In this document: in pieces, positions 1-8,461 of the stretch
Numbering within the stretch: the first letter of the stretch is position 1
Layout: each line of letters opens with the position of its first letter
Assembly (NCBI GenBank): GCA_947311435.1
Contig: CAMZKT010000004.1
Coordinates: 1 to 44,566, forward strand
Length of the DNA: 44,566 bases
Reading direction: 5' to 3'
Source of the DNA: an uncultured Desulfocapsa sp.
GTDB taxonomy: Bacteria > Desulfobacterota > Desulfobulbia > Desulfobulbales > Desulfocapsaceae
Made by a program: the position numbers and the translations under genes
Notes under the pieces: model-generated
Told to the model about the DNA's origin: nothing
Databases searched by the model: none
The model's input: the letters and a program-made list of their open reading frames with translations, nothing else

Positions 1-1
1 A

Positions 2-265
2 GGGGATGTTATTGTAGCCACAGTAAAGGAGGCTCTCCCAAATGCGAAAGTAAAAAAGGGAGATGTAGTGAAGGCGGTTATTGTACGCACAGCAAAACAA
101 ATGAAACGTATGGATGATACCTGGGTTAAATTTGATGAAAATGCTGCTGTAATCCTCTCTGGAACCGGTGACCCAGTAGGAACACGAATTTTCGGACCAG
201 TAGCTAGAGAACTGCGTAACCAAGGATTTATGAAAATTATTTCTTTGGCACCCGAAGTTTTATAA
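2..265 (+). CDS. rplN: 50S ribosomal protein L14 (3' part)
   Basis: This is the C-terminal part of L14, a core large-subunit protein that binds 23S rRNA and helps form the subunit interface. The reading frame is open from base 2, giving [20 protein letters not shown] before the ORF-track start. It continues with the L14 core ([11 protein letters not shown]) and the typical C-terminus [13 protein letters not shown]...SLAPEVL. The 5' end lies outside the window, so the GTG at 68 in the track is internal. It is the first visible gene of the spc-type operon and is followed 57 bp later by rplX, as in most bacteria. Confidence 0.95.
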   Translation, partial: GDVIVATVKEALPNAKVKKGDVVKAVIVRTAKQMKRMDDTWVKFDENAAVILSGTGDPVGTRIFGPVARELRNQGFMKIISLAPEVL

Positions 266-322
266 TACGTTTTTTTGAAGCCATGAAATTTCTTGTGAAT
301 TGCATGGAAAAAGGTACTCAAA

Positions 323-655
323 ATGGCAAAGGGACAGACATACCTGAAAAAAGATGACCAGGTTGAAGTAATTGCAGGGAAAGATAAAGGAAGAGTTGGT
401 AAAATCTTGAAAGTTTATCCTGCAAAGGAACGAGCCTTAGTGGAACGCATCAATATGGTAAAGCGTCACACAAAAGGTACAGAAATGAACCAGCAGGGGC
501 AGATAGTTAATAAAGAAGCCTCTATTCATGTTTCTAATCTGCAATTGATATGTCCGGAGTGTACCAACACCGGACGGATTGGCAAAAAACTCTTAGAAGA
601 TGGGACCAAAGTTCGCTTTTGTAAGAGCTGTGGCGAGTCCATCGAGACAAAATAG
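323..655 (+). CDS. rplX: 50S ribosomal protein L24, zinc-ribbon form
   Basis: L24 is an assembly-initiating protein of the large subunit. The N-terminal KOW-type segment ([18 protein letters not shown], residues about 12-29) and the motif [12 protein letters not shown] identify it. At 110 aa it has normal length. The C-terminal third carries CPEC (about residue 77) and CKSC (about residue 100), a four-cysteine ribbon present in many but not all bacterial L24 proteins. The ATG start follows the upstream run AAAAAGGTACTCAAA. It lies between rplN and rplE in the canonical order. Confidence 0.97.
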   Translation: MAKGQTYLKKDDQVEVIAGKDKGRVGKILKVYPAKERALVERINMVKRHTKGTEMNQQGQIVNKEASIHVSNLQLICPECTNTGRIGKKLLEDGTKVRFCKSCGESIETK

Positions 656-689
656 TAAACGGTAAAATGGCAATTGCCAGGAGTATCAA

Positions 690-1238
690 ATGGGTTCGCT
701 GAAAAACCATTATCAAACAGAATGTAAACCGGCTCTTCAAAAGGAATTTGGCTATGAAAATGTTATGCAGATTCCACGACTCGAAAAAATAATTTTAAAT
801 ATGGGGCTCGGTGAAGCTGTACAGAATCCTAAGATTATTGAAGGGGCGGTCGAAGAATTGACCCGTATTGCAGGACGAAAAGCAGTGGTCACCAAAGCTA
901 AAAAATCAATAGCAGGATTTAAATTGAGAGAAGGAATGCCAATTGGCTGTCGTGTGACATTACGAGCTGATGTTATGTACGATTTCTTCAGTAAACTGGT
1001 AAACATTGCATTACCGCGAGTTCGTGACTTCAGGGGAATATCTCCGAAAAGTTTTGATGGAAGGGGTAATTTCTCAATGGGTGTAAAAGAACAAATTATA
1101 TTTCCTGAGATTGATTACGATAAGATTGACAAAATAAAAGGTTTAAATATAACAATCGTTACATCTGCACCAACTGATAAAGAGGCGTTGAGTCTTTTAA
1201 AAGGCATGGGAATGCCTTTTAAGGCAATAAAAGGATAA
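690..1238 (+). CDS. rplE: 50S ribosomal protein L5
   Basis: L5 binds 5S rRNA and contacts the P-site tRNA and the S13 bridge. The 182-aa product has the usual length and the family motifs [18 protein letters not shown] near the N-terminus, GCRVTLR in the middle, and [18 protein letters not shown], then [10 protein letters not shown] and the GMPF C-terminus. The ATG is preceded by GCCAGGAGTATCAA, a good ribosome binding site. It sits 34 bp after rplX. The spacer to rpsN (about 98 bp) is longer than its neighbours and can fold (see findings). Confidence 0.97.
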   Translation: MGSLKNHYQTECKPALQKEFGYENVMQIPRLEKIILNMGLGEAVQNPKIIEGAVEELTRIAGRKAVVTKAKKSIAGFKLREGMPIGCRVTLRADVMYDFFSKLVNIALPRVRDFRGISPKSFDGRGNFSMGVKEQIIFPEIDYDKIDKIKGLNITIVTSAPTDKEALSLLKGMGMPFKAIKG

Positions 1239-1336
1239 ATTTTTGTGTGTTAGTTTAAAGTTTGCTCAAAAAGTAAACTTGGTTCACACAGAAGCTTAAT
1301 TATAGAACGATAGAATTATAAGAATCGGAGGACGGT

Positions 1337-1522
1337 TTGGCTAAAAAATCTCTCATTGCGAAAGCAAAAAGAACGCCAAAATTTGCGGTAAGGAAATACA
1401 ATAGGTGCCCTCTTTGTGGACGCCCTAAAGCGTTCATTCGCAAGTTCGGAATTTGCCGTATATGTTTTCGAAAATTAGCATCAAGTGGTCAGGTTACAGG
1501 CGTAACTAAATCATCCTGGTAA
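1337..1522 (+). CDS. rpsN: 30S ribosomal protein S14, zinc-binding type
   Basis: S14 is a small-subunit head protein. The 61-aa length and the cysteine pattern CPLC...CRIC (C-x2-C-x12-C-x2-C) mark the short zinc-binding form (rpsZ class) rather than the long zinc-free paralogue. The start is TTG, with CGGAG seven bases upstream (CGGAGGACGGT-TTG). The sequence after the start, [15 protein letters not shown], matches the family, so the TTG is the likely true start. It lies between rplE and rpsH as expected. Confidence 0.96.
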   Translation: MAKKSLIAKAKRTPKFAVRKYNRCPLCGRPKAFIRKFGICRICFRKLASSGQVTGVTKSSW

Positions 1523-1570
1523 CTGTTAACAACAAAATCGAAAATATTTTTTTGATAAGGAGAGTTCGCG

Positions 1571-1969
1571 ATGTCCATGAGCGATCCCCTGGCAGATATG
1601 CTGACCAGGATAAGAAATGGAGTTATGGCAAAATTTGACTGTGTCGTTATGCCTACTTCCAAAACAAAAGTAAATATTGCAAAAGTTCTTCACGATGAGG
1701 GGTACGTTGCCGGCTATAAAGTAAACGATACCGGGACACAAGGAACCTTGACCATCACTTTAAGATATACCGTCGATCATACGCCTGTAATCTCAGGACT
1801 AAAAAGGATCAGTAAACCAGGTTTACGTAAATATGCTAAAGCTGGTGAGATACCGAAGGTTCTGAATGGTCTTGGAATTGCAATTCTTTCAAGCTCGAAA
1901 GGCGTAATTACTGATAAAACCGCAAGAGCTAGTAATGTAGGCGGAGAGATTCTTTGTGAGGTCTGGTAA
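1571..1969 (+). CDS. rpsH: 30S ribosomal protein S8
   Basis: S8 is a primary 16S rRNA binding protein (helix 21) and in E. coli is also the translational repressor of the spc operon. The 132-aa product starts MSMSDPLADMLTRIRNG, a near-invariant opening. It ends with the conserved ILSSSKGVITDKTARASNVGGEILCEVW, where the SSSKG and GGEIL segments contact rRNA. An AAGGAGAG ribosome binding site precedes the ATG. Whether S8 autoregulation exists here cannot be judged from the sequence. Confidence 0.97.
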   Translation: MSMSDPLADMLTRIRNGVMAKFDCVVMPTSKTKVNIAKVLHDEGYVAGYKVNDTGTQGTLTITLRYTVDHTPVISGLKRISKPGLRKYAKAGEIPKVLNGLGIAILSSSKGVITDKTARASNVGGEILCEVW

Positions 1970-1992
1970 GACCAGCAGATAAGGAGTTAGTT

Positions 1993-2535
1993 ATGTCTCG
2001 TATTGGAAAACAACCTATTCTTGTTCCCTCTGATGTCAAAATTGATATCAAAGGTCAAAGGATTTTTGTGTCAGGTAAAAGCGGTAAGCTCGAGCGCGAA
2101 ATTTTACCAGAACTTCAAATCTCCTTGAAAGATCAAGAAATTATAGTTGAGAACCGTGATAACAGTAAAAGAACTAATGCTTTTCGCGGTATGACAAGAA
2201 GTTTAATTAATAATATGGTCGTTGGGGTTAGCAAAGGCTTCAGAAAAACACTAATTGTTGAAGGGGTTGGTTACAAAGTTAATGTAGCAGGCAAAAAACT
2301 TACTTTAAATGTTGGTTTTTCAAACCCTGTTGAATTTATGATTCCTGACGGGACATCTATAAATGTTGAGGGTAATAACAAAATTATAGTTGAATCCATA
2401 GACAAGGAATTGCTTGGGCTTACTACTGCAAAAATTCGACAAATACGAAAGCCTGAACCATACAAAGGAAAAGGCATTCGTTATGAGGATGAACATATTA
2501 TACGTAAAGTAGGTAAGGCAGGAGCAGCAGCTTAA
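1993..2535 (+). CDS. rplF: 50S ribosomal protein L6
   Basis: L6 lies near the factor-binding site of the large subunit. The 180-aa product opens MSRIGKQPILVPSDV and contains TRSLINNMVVGVSKGF, VEGVGYKVNVAGKKLTLNVGFSNPVE and the family signature KPEPYKGKGIRY near the C-terminus. Length is normal. The ATG has AAGGAG seven bases upstream. The gene follows rpsH by 23 bp and precedes rplR in the standard spc order. Confidence 0.97.
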   Translation: MSRIGKQPILVPSDVKIDIKGQRIFVSGKSGKLEREILPELQISLKDQEIIVENRDNSKRTNAFRGMTRSLINNMVVGVSKGFRKTLIVEGVGYKVNVAGKKLTLNVGFSNPVEFMIPDGTSINVEGNNKIIVESIDKELLGLTTAKIRQIRKPEPYKGKGIRYEDEHIIRKVGKAGAAA

Positions 2536-2587
2536 GTAAACGAACCAACGCACTAAGCGTTAGTTAATCTCATAATGGTAGGGAATA

Positions 2588-2953
2588 ATGGCTAAGACAC
2601 ATCCTAAGATTACAGCCAGGGCAAAACGAGTCCGACGTATTCGAAAAAAAATAATTGGTGACAGTGTTCAACCTCGTCTTAGAGTTTTTAAGAGCAATAA
2701 GCATATTTACGCGCAGATTATTGACGATTCTGCTGGTAAAACCCTTGCGTCCATGTCGACTGTTGAAAAGGGATTTACAAAGTCAGAAGCAAGAGATAAG
2801 ACTGCGAATGCTAAGCAGGTAGGTATATTATTGGCTGAGGCTGCAAAAACAGCCGGTGTAACGACTGTAGTGTTTGATCGAGGTGGATATATTTATCATG
2901 GTCGAGTGAAAGCACTTTCCGAAGGAGCCCGGGAAGGTGGGCTGCAATTTTAA
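2588..2953 (+). CDS. rplR: 50S ribosomal protein L18
   Basis: L18 binds 5S rRNA together with L5. The 121-aa product has a basic N-terminus ([12 protein letters not shown]), then [39 protein letters not shown] and the highly conserved [27 protein letters not shown]-terminus. The start ATG has GGTAGGGA upstream. It is placed between rplF and rpsE, as in other spc operons. Confidence 0.97.
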   Translation: MAKTHPKITARAKRVRRIRKKIIGDSVQPRLRVFKSNKHIYAQIIDDSAGKTLASMSTVEKGFTKSEARDKTANAKQVGILLAEAAKTAGVTTVVFDRGGYIYHGRVKALSEGAREGGLQF

Positions 2954-2979
2954 AGAAATATATTTAAGGGGGGGGTCCC

Positions 2980-3492
2980 TTGGCTGATTTTAAACGTTCA
3001 AGGAACGAAAGTTCTGATGAATTCATAGAGAAAATTGTATTTATTAATCGTGTTGCAAAAGTTGTAAAAGGTGGACGGAGATTTAGTTTTAGTGCCATTG
3101 TAGTGGTTGGTGATGGCAAAGGGAAAATTGGGTACGGTCTTGGTAAAGCAAATCTCGTACCCGAGGCAATTCGTAAAGGCATAGAAAGGGCCAGAAAAGA
3201 TATGACTTCTGTATCCATCACGGATATCTCCATCCCTCACCAAGTGATTGGAAGATACGGAGCTGGTAAAGTGTTGCTTAAGCCTGCTTCTGAAGGAACC
3301 GGTGTAATTGCTGGTGGTCCTGTTCGTGCAGTACTAGAAGCCGTTGGTGTGCATAATATACTCACCAAATGTCTTGGATCTCATAATCCTCATAATATGG
3401 TTAAAGCGACTTTAGATGGCTTGAAAGGTCTTAGGACTGCTGCTAAAATTGCAGAAATGCGCGGGAAGAGCGTTGATGAGATTCAAGCTTAA
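2980..3492 (+). CDS. rpsE: 30S ribosomal protein S5
   Basis: S5 lies on the solvent side of the small subunit near the mRNA entry channel and takes part in decoding fidelity. The 170-aa product has the N-terminal double-stranded RNA binding-like fold ([38 protein letters not shown]-like segment) and the C-terminal domain with [16 protein letters not shown] and [19 protein letters not shown]. The start is TTG, preceded by the run AAGGGGGGGG that serves as ribosome binding site. The eight-G run makes this region prone to sequencing or slippage errors, but the frame is intact. Confidence 0.96.
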   Translation: MADFKRSRNESSDEFIEKIVFINRVAKVVKGGRRFSFSAIVVVGDGKGKIGYGLGKANLVPEAIRKGIERARKDMTSVSITDISIPHQVIGRYGAGKVLLKPASEGTGVIAGGPVRAVLEAVGVHNILTKCLGSHNPHNMVKATLDGLKGLRTAAKIAEMRGKSVDEIQA

Positions 3493-3499
3493 TGATATA

Positions 3500-3548
3500 G
3501 CAAGATACAGGGGATCAGGAACTCATATTCCTCAGCTACCCCCTCATT
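3500..3548 (+). promoter_or_regulatory. Possible RNA hairpin in rpsE-rpmD spacer
   Basis: The 87-bp spacer between rpsE and rpmD contains AGGAA (3517-3521) pairing with TTCCT (3528-3532), flanked by an outer GGGG (about 3510-3513) that could pair with CCCC (3539-3542). No T-tract follows, so this does not look like a terminator. It may be an mRNA processing or stability element, or chance. Confidence 0.25.
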
Positions 3549-3579
3549 TCTATTTAAAAATGGAATTAAAGGAAGTCAA

Positions 3580-3762
3580 ATGTCCGATATAATAACATTT
3601 ACTTTAGTCAAGAGTGCAATTGGCAGCACAGAGAAAATTCGTGCCACGCTCACTGGACTTGGGCTGACAAAAATGCATAAAAGGGTAACCCGTAAAGATA
3701 CGCCTGAAATTCAGGGTATGCTCAATAAGGTCGCACACCTTGTTCGTGTAGAGGAGGCATAA
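3580..3762 (+). CDS. rpmD: 50S ribosomal protein L30
   Basis: L30 is a small large-subunit protein. The 60-aa product has the normal length and the family pattern ITFTLVKSAIGSTEKIRATLTGLGL followed by KRVTRKDTPEIQGMLNKVAHLVRVEE. An AAAGGAAG ribosome binding site precedes the ATG. The stop codon is separated from the rplO ATG by a single base, so the two are probably translationally coupled. Confidence 0.95.
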   Translation: MSDIITFTLVKSAIGSTEKIRATLTGLGLTKMHKRVTRKDTPEIQGMLNKVAHLVRVEEA

Positions 3763-3763
3763 C

Positions 3764-4213
3764 ATGATAAATCTAGGAAATCTTTCTCCGAACAAGGGAG
3801 CAAATAAACAACGTAAAAGACTTGGACGGGGTCCTGGGACAGGGCATGGTAAAACAGCAGGACGTGGTCACAAAGGCTTTAAATCAAGGTCTGGGTCAGG
3901 CATAAAACCCGGATTCGAAGGTGGCCAGATGCCTATACAAAGGCGCCTCCCTAAACGAGGATTTAACAGCGTTAATACGAAAAAATATTCCATTGTTACG
4001 CTTTCACACTTAAATGATCTTGAAACTGAGGCCGAAGTAAACACCAAATTACTTGTTGAACTTGGTATTGCAAAGGATGGCCTTCCAGTTAAAGTTCTTG
4101 CAAATGGTACTATAAATAAAAGTGTTAAGGTTGCAGTAGAGAAGGTCAGTACAGGGGCGAAGGCAATGATTGAAGCTGCAGGCGGAACTGTCGTAGAAGT
4201 AAATAAAGACTAA
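3764..4213 (+). CDS. rplO: 50S ribosomal protein L15
   Basis: L15 is a late-assembly protein of the large subunit. The 149-aa product has the characteristic Gly/Arg/Lys-rich N-terminus with RLGRGPGTGHGKTAGRGHKG and FEGGQMPIQRRLPKRGF. The C-terminal domain ends IEAAGGTVVEVNKD. The GAGGAGGC ribosome binding site lies inside the end of rpmD. It directly precedes secY, the usual order. Confidence 0.97.
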   Translation: MINLGNLSPNKGANKQRKRLGRGPGTGHGKTAGRGHKGFKSRSGSGIKPGFEGGQMPIQRRLPKRGFNSVNTKKYSIVTLSHLNDLETEAEVNTKLLVELGIAKDGLPVKVLANGTINKSVKVAVEKVSTGAKAMIEAAGGTVVEVNKD

Positions 4214-4272
4214 ATAGTTTTATACTCCCAACTTGAAGCTACTTAAATCTGGCTTCTATATGGAAAATAATT

Positions 4273-5571
4273 ATGAGCGGACTTCAAAAAGGTGGGAAAA
4301 TATCCGACTTAAGAAAGCGAATTATCTTCACTCTTCTTATGCTTGCAGTGTACAGAATGGGTGTTCAAGTGCCAACTCCGGGGATTAATGGTGAAGCCTT
4401 AGGTGCTTTTTTTGCTCAAAATGCTGGCACACTGTTTGGCATGTTTAATATGTTTTCCGGCGGTGCTCTAGCAAATTTTTCCATATTTGCACTAGGGATT
4501 ATGCCATATATCTCGGCATCTATTATTATCCAATTACTCACTGTAGTAATTCCACAACTTGAAACACTTAAAAAAGAAGGTGCATCTGGACAGCGTAAAA
4601 TTACACAATATACAAGATACGGGACCATAGGGTTAAGTATTATACAGGGTACATTTATCGCTACGGGGCTGCAAAGCATGGTAGGTCCGGGAGGTGAGCC
4701 AATCGTGTTAAACCCCGGTACCCCCTTTATACTTATGACGATGCTAACGCTTACAGCCGGGACATCCTTTATAATGTGGCTTGGTGAACAGATGACAGAA
4801 AGGGGAATAGGTAATGGAATCTCTCTTATTATCTTCGCAGGTATCGTTGCTCGTGGACCGTCTGCGTTAATTAATACCTTTCAATTAATTAAAGCTGGTG
4901 AAATAACACTTTTTTTCGTTCCACTTATTTTACTATTTATGATTGTAGTAATAGCTGTGATTGTATTTTTTGAAACTGCACAAAGACGGATCCCAATACA
5001 ATATGCTAAACGTGTTGTGGGAAGAAAAGTATATGGTGGGCAAAGTTCTCATTTACCTCTAAAGATTAATATATCTGGTGTTATTCCTCCAATTTTCGCG
5101 TCGTCCATAATGATGTTTCCTGCAACGATTGGCAGTTTTATCCAGATAGAATGGGTTCAGAAGATTTCAGCTGCTTTGTCTCCAGGTAATGTTTCGTATT
5201 ATATTTTGTATATAGGTATGATTATATTCTTCTGCTTTTTTTATACTGCTGTAACTTTTAAACCTGAAGATGTCGCTGATAATCTTAAAAAGAATGGTGG
5301 ATTTGTGCCAGGTATACGTCCAGGGCGACAAACCGCCAATTTTATAGATAAAGTACTCACTCGCCTTACCGTTGTTGGGGCAATCTATTTGAGTGTAGTT
5401 TGTGTTCTACCAGATGTAATGATATCGAAGTTTAGTATTCCGTTTCACTTTGGCGGGACTGCCCTTCTCATTATTGTAGGAGTTGCAATCGATACTGTTT
5501 CGCAGGTACAATCTCAAATGGTTATGACGAATTACGAAGGATTTATGAAAAAATCCGGTTCTACGAGATAA
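4273..5571 (+). CDS. secY: Preprotein translocase subunit SecY
   Basis: SecY is the channel-forming inner-membrane subunit of the Sec translocon. The 432-aa product has normal length and about ten hydrophobic segments. Recognisable parts are the N-terminal DLRKRIIFTLLMLAVYRMG, GIMPYISASIIIQLLT, the long cytoplasmic loop QRRIPIQYAKRVVGRK, LPLKINISGVIPPIFASS, and the C-terminal GGFVPGIRPGRQTANFIDKVLTR. It follows rplO by 59 bp. In many bacteria adk comes next; here map follows directly. Confidence 0.98.
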   Translation: MSGLQKGGKISDLRKRIIFTLLMLAVYRMGVQVPTPGINGEALGAFFAQNAGTLFGMFNMFSGGALANFSIFALGIMPYISASIIIQLLTVVIPQLETLKKEGASGQRKITQYTRYGTIGLSIIQGTFIATGLQSMVGPGGEPIVLNPGTPFILMTMLTLTAGTSFIMWLGEQMTERGIGNGISLIIFAGIVARGPSALINTFQLIKAGEITLFFVPLILLFMIVVIAVIVFFETAQRRIPIQYAKRVVGRKVYGGQSSHLPLKINISGVIPPIFASSIMMFPATIGSFIQIEWVQKISAALSPGNVSYYILYIGMIIFFCFFYTAVTFKPEDVADNLKKNGGFVPGIRPGRQTANFIDKVLTRLTVVGAIYLSVVCVLPDVMISKFSIPFHFGGTALLIIVGVAIDTVSQVQSQMVMTNYEGFMKKSGSTR

Positions 5572-5581
5572 AAGGAAGATC

Positions 5582-6379
5582 GTGAGTTGTTGTGCTGCAG
5601 GCCAATCAGCCTCAAAACCTATACTGGTTAAGTCATCTGATGATATTAAAATCATGTATGATGCTAATCAGATTGTTGCAGAAGTGCTCTGCATGTTGCG
5701 AAAAACTGTAACAGTTGGGATGAGTACTTATGAATTGGATAAAATGGCTGAGGATTTATGTCGTAAGCGTAATTCCACCCCTGCTTTTAAGGGCTATCAT
5801 GGCTTCCCTGCATCACTGTGTGTTTCAATTAACGAGGAAGTAGTACATGGTATCCCTTCTCGTAAAAGAAAACTCAAAAAAGGTGATATTCTTTCAGTGG
5901 ATTTTGGGGTTTGTTATAAAGGCTTTTATGGTGATTCCGCCATAACAATACCTGTTGGGAGGATCGATCACGACACCCATAGGTTGCTTACAACCACAGA
6001 AGAATCCCTGCAACTTGGCATTGAACAGGTGATTATAGGAAATAGAATCTCTGATATTTCACAGGCTATTCAAGAATGTGTCGAAACCAATGGGTTCACG
6101 GTTGTACGTCAATTTGTTGGGCATGGCATCGGTACTTCTCTTCATGAGGGGCCTGAGATACCGAACTACGTTCAAAAAGGATCTCGTTCCCCAAGATTGA
6201 TAGAAGGAATGGTGATTGCCATTGAACCAATGGTCAATCTAGGAACGCACAAAGTTACTGTTCTCAGGGATGGATGGACGGTTGTAACAGCTGATAAGAT
6301 GCCATCAGCTCATTTTGAGCATTCTGTTGCTGTAACCAAAGCAGGTCCACTTGTCCTCAGTAGTCGAGAAAATATTTAG
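5582..6379 (+). CDS. map: Type I methionine aminopeptidase
   Basis: This metalloenzyme removes the initiator methionine from new proteins. The metal ligands are all visible: two Asp in SVDFGVCYKGFYGDSA, His in GHGIGTSLHEGPEIPNY, Glu in AIEPMVNLG and Glu in HFEHSVAVT. The GTG start at 5582 has AAGGAAG upstream, only 10 bp after the secY stop, so the genes are co-transcribed. At 265 aa it is slightly longer than the 248-264 aa typical of the family. The extra N-terminus (MSCCAAGQSAS) has two adjacent cysteines of unknown meaning. Confidence 0.97.
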   Translation: MSCCAAGQSASKPILVKSSDDIKIMYDANQIVAEVLCMLRKTVTVGMSTYELDKMAEDLCRKRNSTPAFKGYHGFPASLCVSINEEVVHGIPSRKRKLKKGDILSVDFGVCYKGFYGDSAITIPVGRIDHDTHRLLTTTEESLQLGIEQVIIGNRISDISQAIQECVETNGFTVVRQFVGHGIGTSLHEGPEIPNYVQKGSRSPRLIEGMVIAIEPMVNLGTHKVTVLRDGWTVVTADKMPSAHFEHSVAVTKAGPLVLSSRENI

Positions 6380-6411
6380 AGGAAAAGTAAGAAAATACTT
6401 CTCTTTTTTAC

Positions 6412-6438
6412 GAGGATATATTAGTATATTCTCTTTTT
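6412..6438 (+). terminator. AU-rich hairpin with T-tract between map and infA
   Basis: GAGGATATA (6412-6420) pairs with TATATTCTC (6425-6433), one G-T pair, four-base loop TTAG, followed directly by five T. Just upstream, AGAGGAAAAGTA and TACTTCTCTTTTTT (6378-6410) could form a weaker hairpin with its own T-tract. Both resemble weak intrinsic terminators or attenuators between secY-map and infA-rpmJ-alpha genes. Confidence 0.45.
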
Positions 6439-6471
6439 CGATTTCATTATGTTAGTTTCAGGAGTGAATTT

Positions 6472-6708
6472 ATGGCCAAAGAAGAAGCCATTGAAGTAGA
6501 AGGTACTATTGTAGAACCTCTTCCCAACGCTATGTTTCGTGTGGAATTGGATAATGGTCACAAGGTTCTGGCTCACATTTCAGGTAAAATGCGCATGCAC
6601 TTTATCAAAATTTTACCCGGAGATAGGGTTACTATCGAACTTTCACCCTATGACTTAACTAGGGGTAGGGTAACTTTTCGGGCCAAAAATAATAAGAAGA
6701 AAAAATAA
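6472..6708 (+). CDS. infA: Translation initiation factor IF-1
   Basis: IF-1 binds the A site of the small subunit during initiation. The 78-aa product is an OB-fold protein with the conserved [40 protein letters not shown] and [19 protein letters not shown]; bacterial IF-1 is usually 71-72 aa. The few extra residues are a Lys/Asn-rich tail (AKNNKKKK). The ATG follows TTTCAGGAGTGAATTT with a good ribosome binding site. Confidence 0.97.
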   Translation: MAKEEAIEVEGTIVEPLPNAMFRVELDNGHKVLAHISGKMRMHFIKILPGDRVTIELSPYDLTRGRVTFRAKNNKKKK

Positions 6709-6720
6709 GAGAGTTACTTT

Positions 6721-6834
6721 ATGAAAGTTAGATCTTCTGTAAAGAAAATGTGTAGTGATTGTAAAATATACAAAAGAAAAGGTGTCGTCCGAGTTAGCTG
6801 TAAAGTGAAGAAACACAAGCAGCGTCAAGGATAA
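6721..6834 (+). CDS. rpmJ: 50S ribosomal protein L36
   Basis: This gene is too short for the ORF track. It encodes 37 aa: [20 protein letters not shown] followed by [17 protein letters not shown]. The pattern C-x2-C...C-x4-H is the zinc-binding ribbon of the standard L36 form. Length 37 is typical. It starts 12 bp after the infA stop and AAGAGAGTTACTTT provides a modest ribosome binding site. infA-rpmJ-rpsM is the normal junction between spc and alpha genes. Confidence 0.95.
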   Translation: MKVRSSVKKMCSDCKIYKRKGVVRVSCKVKKHKQRQG

Positions 6835-6893
6835 GCAAGTTGATTTGGGACGGGCAATTATTGTGATTTCCAATTATTTGAGGAGTAGGTATT

Positions 6894-7256
6894 TTGGCAC
6901 GCATAGCGGGAGTTGATCTCCCTAAAAATAAACATATGGATCGGGCGCTCACCTACATCCATGGACTTGGTCTTACGTCAGCACGACAAATATTAGATAG
7001 GGCTGATTTGCCATATACTATGAATAGTGATGACCTTGGGGGCGAAGATATTACTCGTATTCGTAAAATTATTGAGTCTGAGTACACCGTAGAGGGTGAC
7101 CGTCGCCGCGAAGTGTCCATGGATATTAAGCGACTCACCGATCTTGGTTGTTATCGTGGGCGTCGCCATCGCATGGGGCTTCCATGTCGCGGGCAGAAAA
7201 CCAAAACAAATGCTAGGACTAGGAAGGGACCACGTCGTGGTGCTGGTCGTAAATAA
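6894..7256 (+). CDS. rpsM: 30S ribosomal protein S13
   Basis: S13 is in the head of the small subunit and contacts L5 and P-site tRNA. The 120-aa product opens [25 protein letters not shown] and ends with the conserved basic tail [27 protein letters not shown]. The start is TTG, with TGAGGAGTAGG as a strong ribosome binding site eight bases upstream. No better ATG exists, and the sequence after the TTG matches family N-termini. Confidence 0.96.
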   Translation: MARIAGVDLPKNKHMDRALTYIHGLGLTSARQILDRADLPYTMNSDDLGGEDITRIRKIIESEYTVEGDRRREVSMDIKRLTDLGCYRGRRHRMGLPCRGQKTKTNARTRKGPRRGAGRK

Positions 7257-7278
7257 TTTATACATACAGGTGTAAAAC

Positions 7279-7674
7279 ATGGCTGCAGCGAAGCGTGCCG
7301 GATCAGGTAAGAAGAGAGTAAAAAAGAATATTCCTGAGGGAGTAGTTTTTATATATTCAACATTTAACAATACTATCGTTACCATATCGGATAAACAAGG
7401 AAATGTTATATCTTGGTGTTCGGCAGGCGTTTTAGGATTTAAGGGATCTCGTAAGTCGACTCCTTTTGCAGCCCAAAAGGCAATGGCTGAGGCTGCAGAG
7501 AAAGCAGCAGAACACGGCCTGAGAAAAATTGAAGTTCGTGTCAAAGGGCCTGGGCCTGGGCGCGAAGCTGCACTGAGAGCCTTGATAAATACAAGATTTG
7601 AAGTAAGCAAAATTGTTGACGTGACTCCAGTTCCGCATAATGGTTGTAAACCACCTAAGCGTCGTCGTGTCTAA
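7279..7674 (+). CDS. rpsK: 30S ribosomal protein S11
   Basis: S11 lines the mRNA exit region of the platform. The 131-aa product contains [43 protein letters not shown], the signature [17 protein letters not shown] and the C-terminal [16 protein letters not shown], all typical. A TACAGGTG ribosome binding site precedes the ATG, 22 bp after rpsM. The Gly-Pro-rich tract is read without interruption. Confidence 0.97.
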   Translation: MAAAKRAGSGKKRVKKNIPEGVVFIYSTFNNTIVTISDKQGNVISWCSAGVLGFKGSRKSTPFAAQKAMAEAAEKAAEHGLRKIEVRVKGPGPGREAALRALINTRFEVSKIVDVTPVPHNGCKPPKRRRV

Positions 7675-7773
7675 TTGACCGGAAGAATCGTTTTATTACC
7701 CTCTTCCACTTTATCTGTATAACAGAATGATTGGATAGAGGGAATTAAGTACTCACAAAAATCGGAGAATATA

Positions 7774-8403
7774 GTGGCTAGATACACAGGAGCTGCCTGT
7801 CGTCGTTGTAGACGAGAAAACCTTAAATTACATCTAAAAGGTGATCGTTGTTATTCGGATAAGTGTTCGTTTGAAAGAAGAGCTGTTCCGCCAGGTCAGC
7901 ATGGACAATCTCGCTTTAGAAAAGTATCTGATTATTGCATACAGCTCAGGGAAAAACAAAAAGTAAAAAATATCTATGGGATGCTCGAGGGGCAGTTTCG
8001 TAATTATTTCCATAAAGCGGATCAGCAAAAGGGTATCACAGGTGAAAATTTACTCATAATGCTTGAGCGACGACTTGATAATGCAACCTTTCGGCTGGGT
8101 TTTGCCTCTTCTCGAAAACAAGCAAGGCAAATGGTTCGCCACAATCATATCTTGGTCAATGGAATTAAGGTCAATATCCCTTCTTTTCTTGTATCAATTA
8201 ATGATGTGATTACCATCAAAGAGAAAAGTAGAACTAATACTTATATTATTGATAGCATGGAAGCAGTAGCTAGGCGTGGTATCCCTACATGGCTTGAGCT
8301 TGATAAAAATGCATTTAAGGCCACGGTTAAGGCTCTGCCTAATCGCGATGAGATTACTATGCCAATTCAAGAACAACTGATTGTAGAATTGTATTCCAAA
8401 TAA
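7774..8403 (+). CDS. rpsD: 30S ribosomal protein S4, zinc-type
   Basis: S4 nucleates 16S 5'-domain assembly and in many bacteria represses the alpha operon. The 209-aa product has an N-terminal Cys cluster, CRRC (about residue 9) and CYSDKC (about residue 26), indicating the zinc-binding S4 form. The S4 RNA-binding domain spans about residues 95-160 ([31 protein letters not shown]). The start is GTG with ATCGGAGAATA upstream. The 99-bp spacer before it contains GGAAGAATCG and AACAGAATGATTGG but no clear terminator. Confidence 0.97.
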   Translation: MARYTGAACRRCRRENLKLHLKGDRCYSDKCSFERRAVPPGQHGQSRFRKVSDYCIQLREKQKVKNIYGMLEGQFRNYFHKADQQKGITGENLLIMLERRLDNATFRLGFASSRKQARQMVRHNHILVNGIKVNIPSFLVSINDVITIKEKSRTNTYIIDSMEAVARRGIPTWLELDKNAFKATVKALPNRDEITMPIQEQLIVELYSK

Positions 8404-8461
8404 TCTTTTAAATCAGGGCTTAAAATAGTAGTACTATTGCAAACTAGAAGGTAGAAAATTC

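Noticed and set aside
6993-7610. 205-aa minus-strand ORF across rpsM and rpsK
   Set aside because: It is antisense to two certain ribosomal genes and has no ribosome binding site; a shadow ORF.
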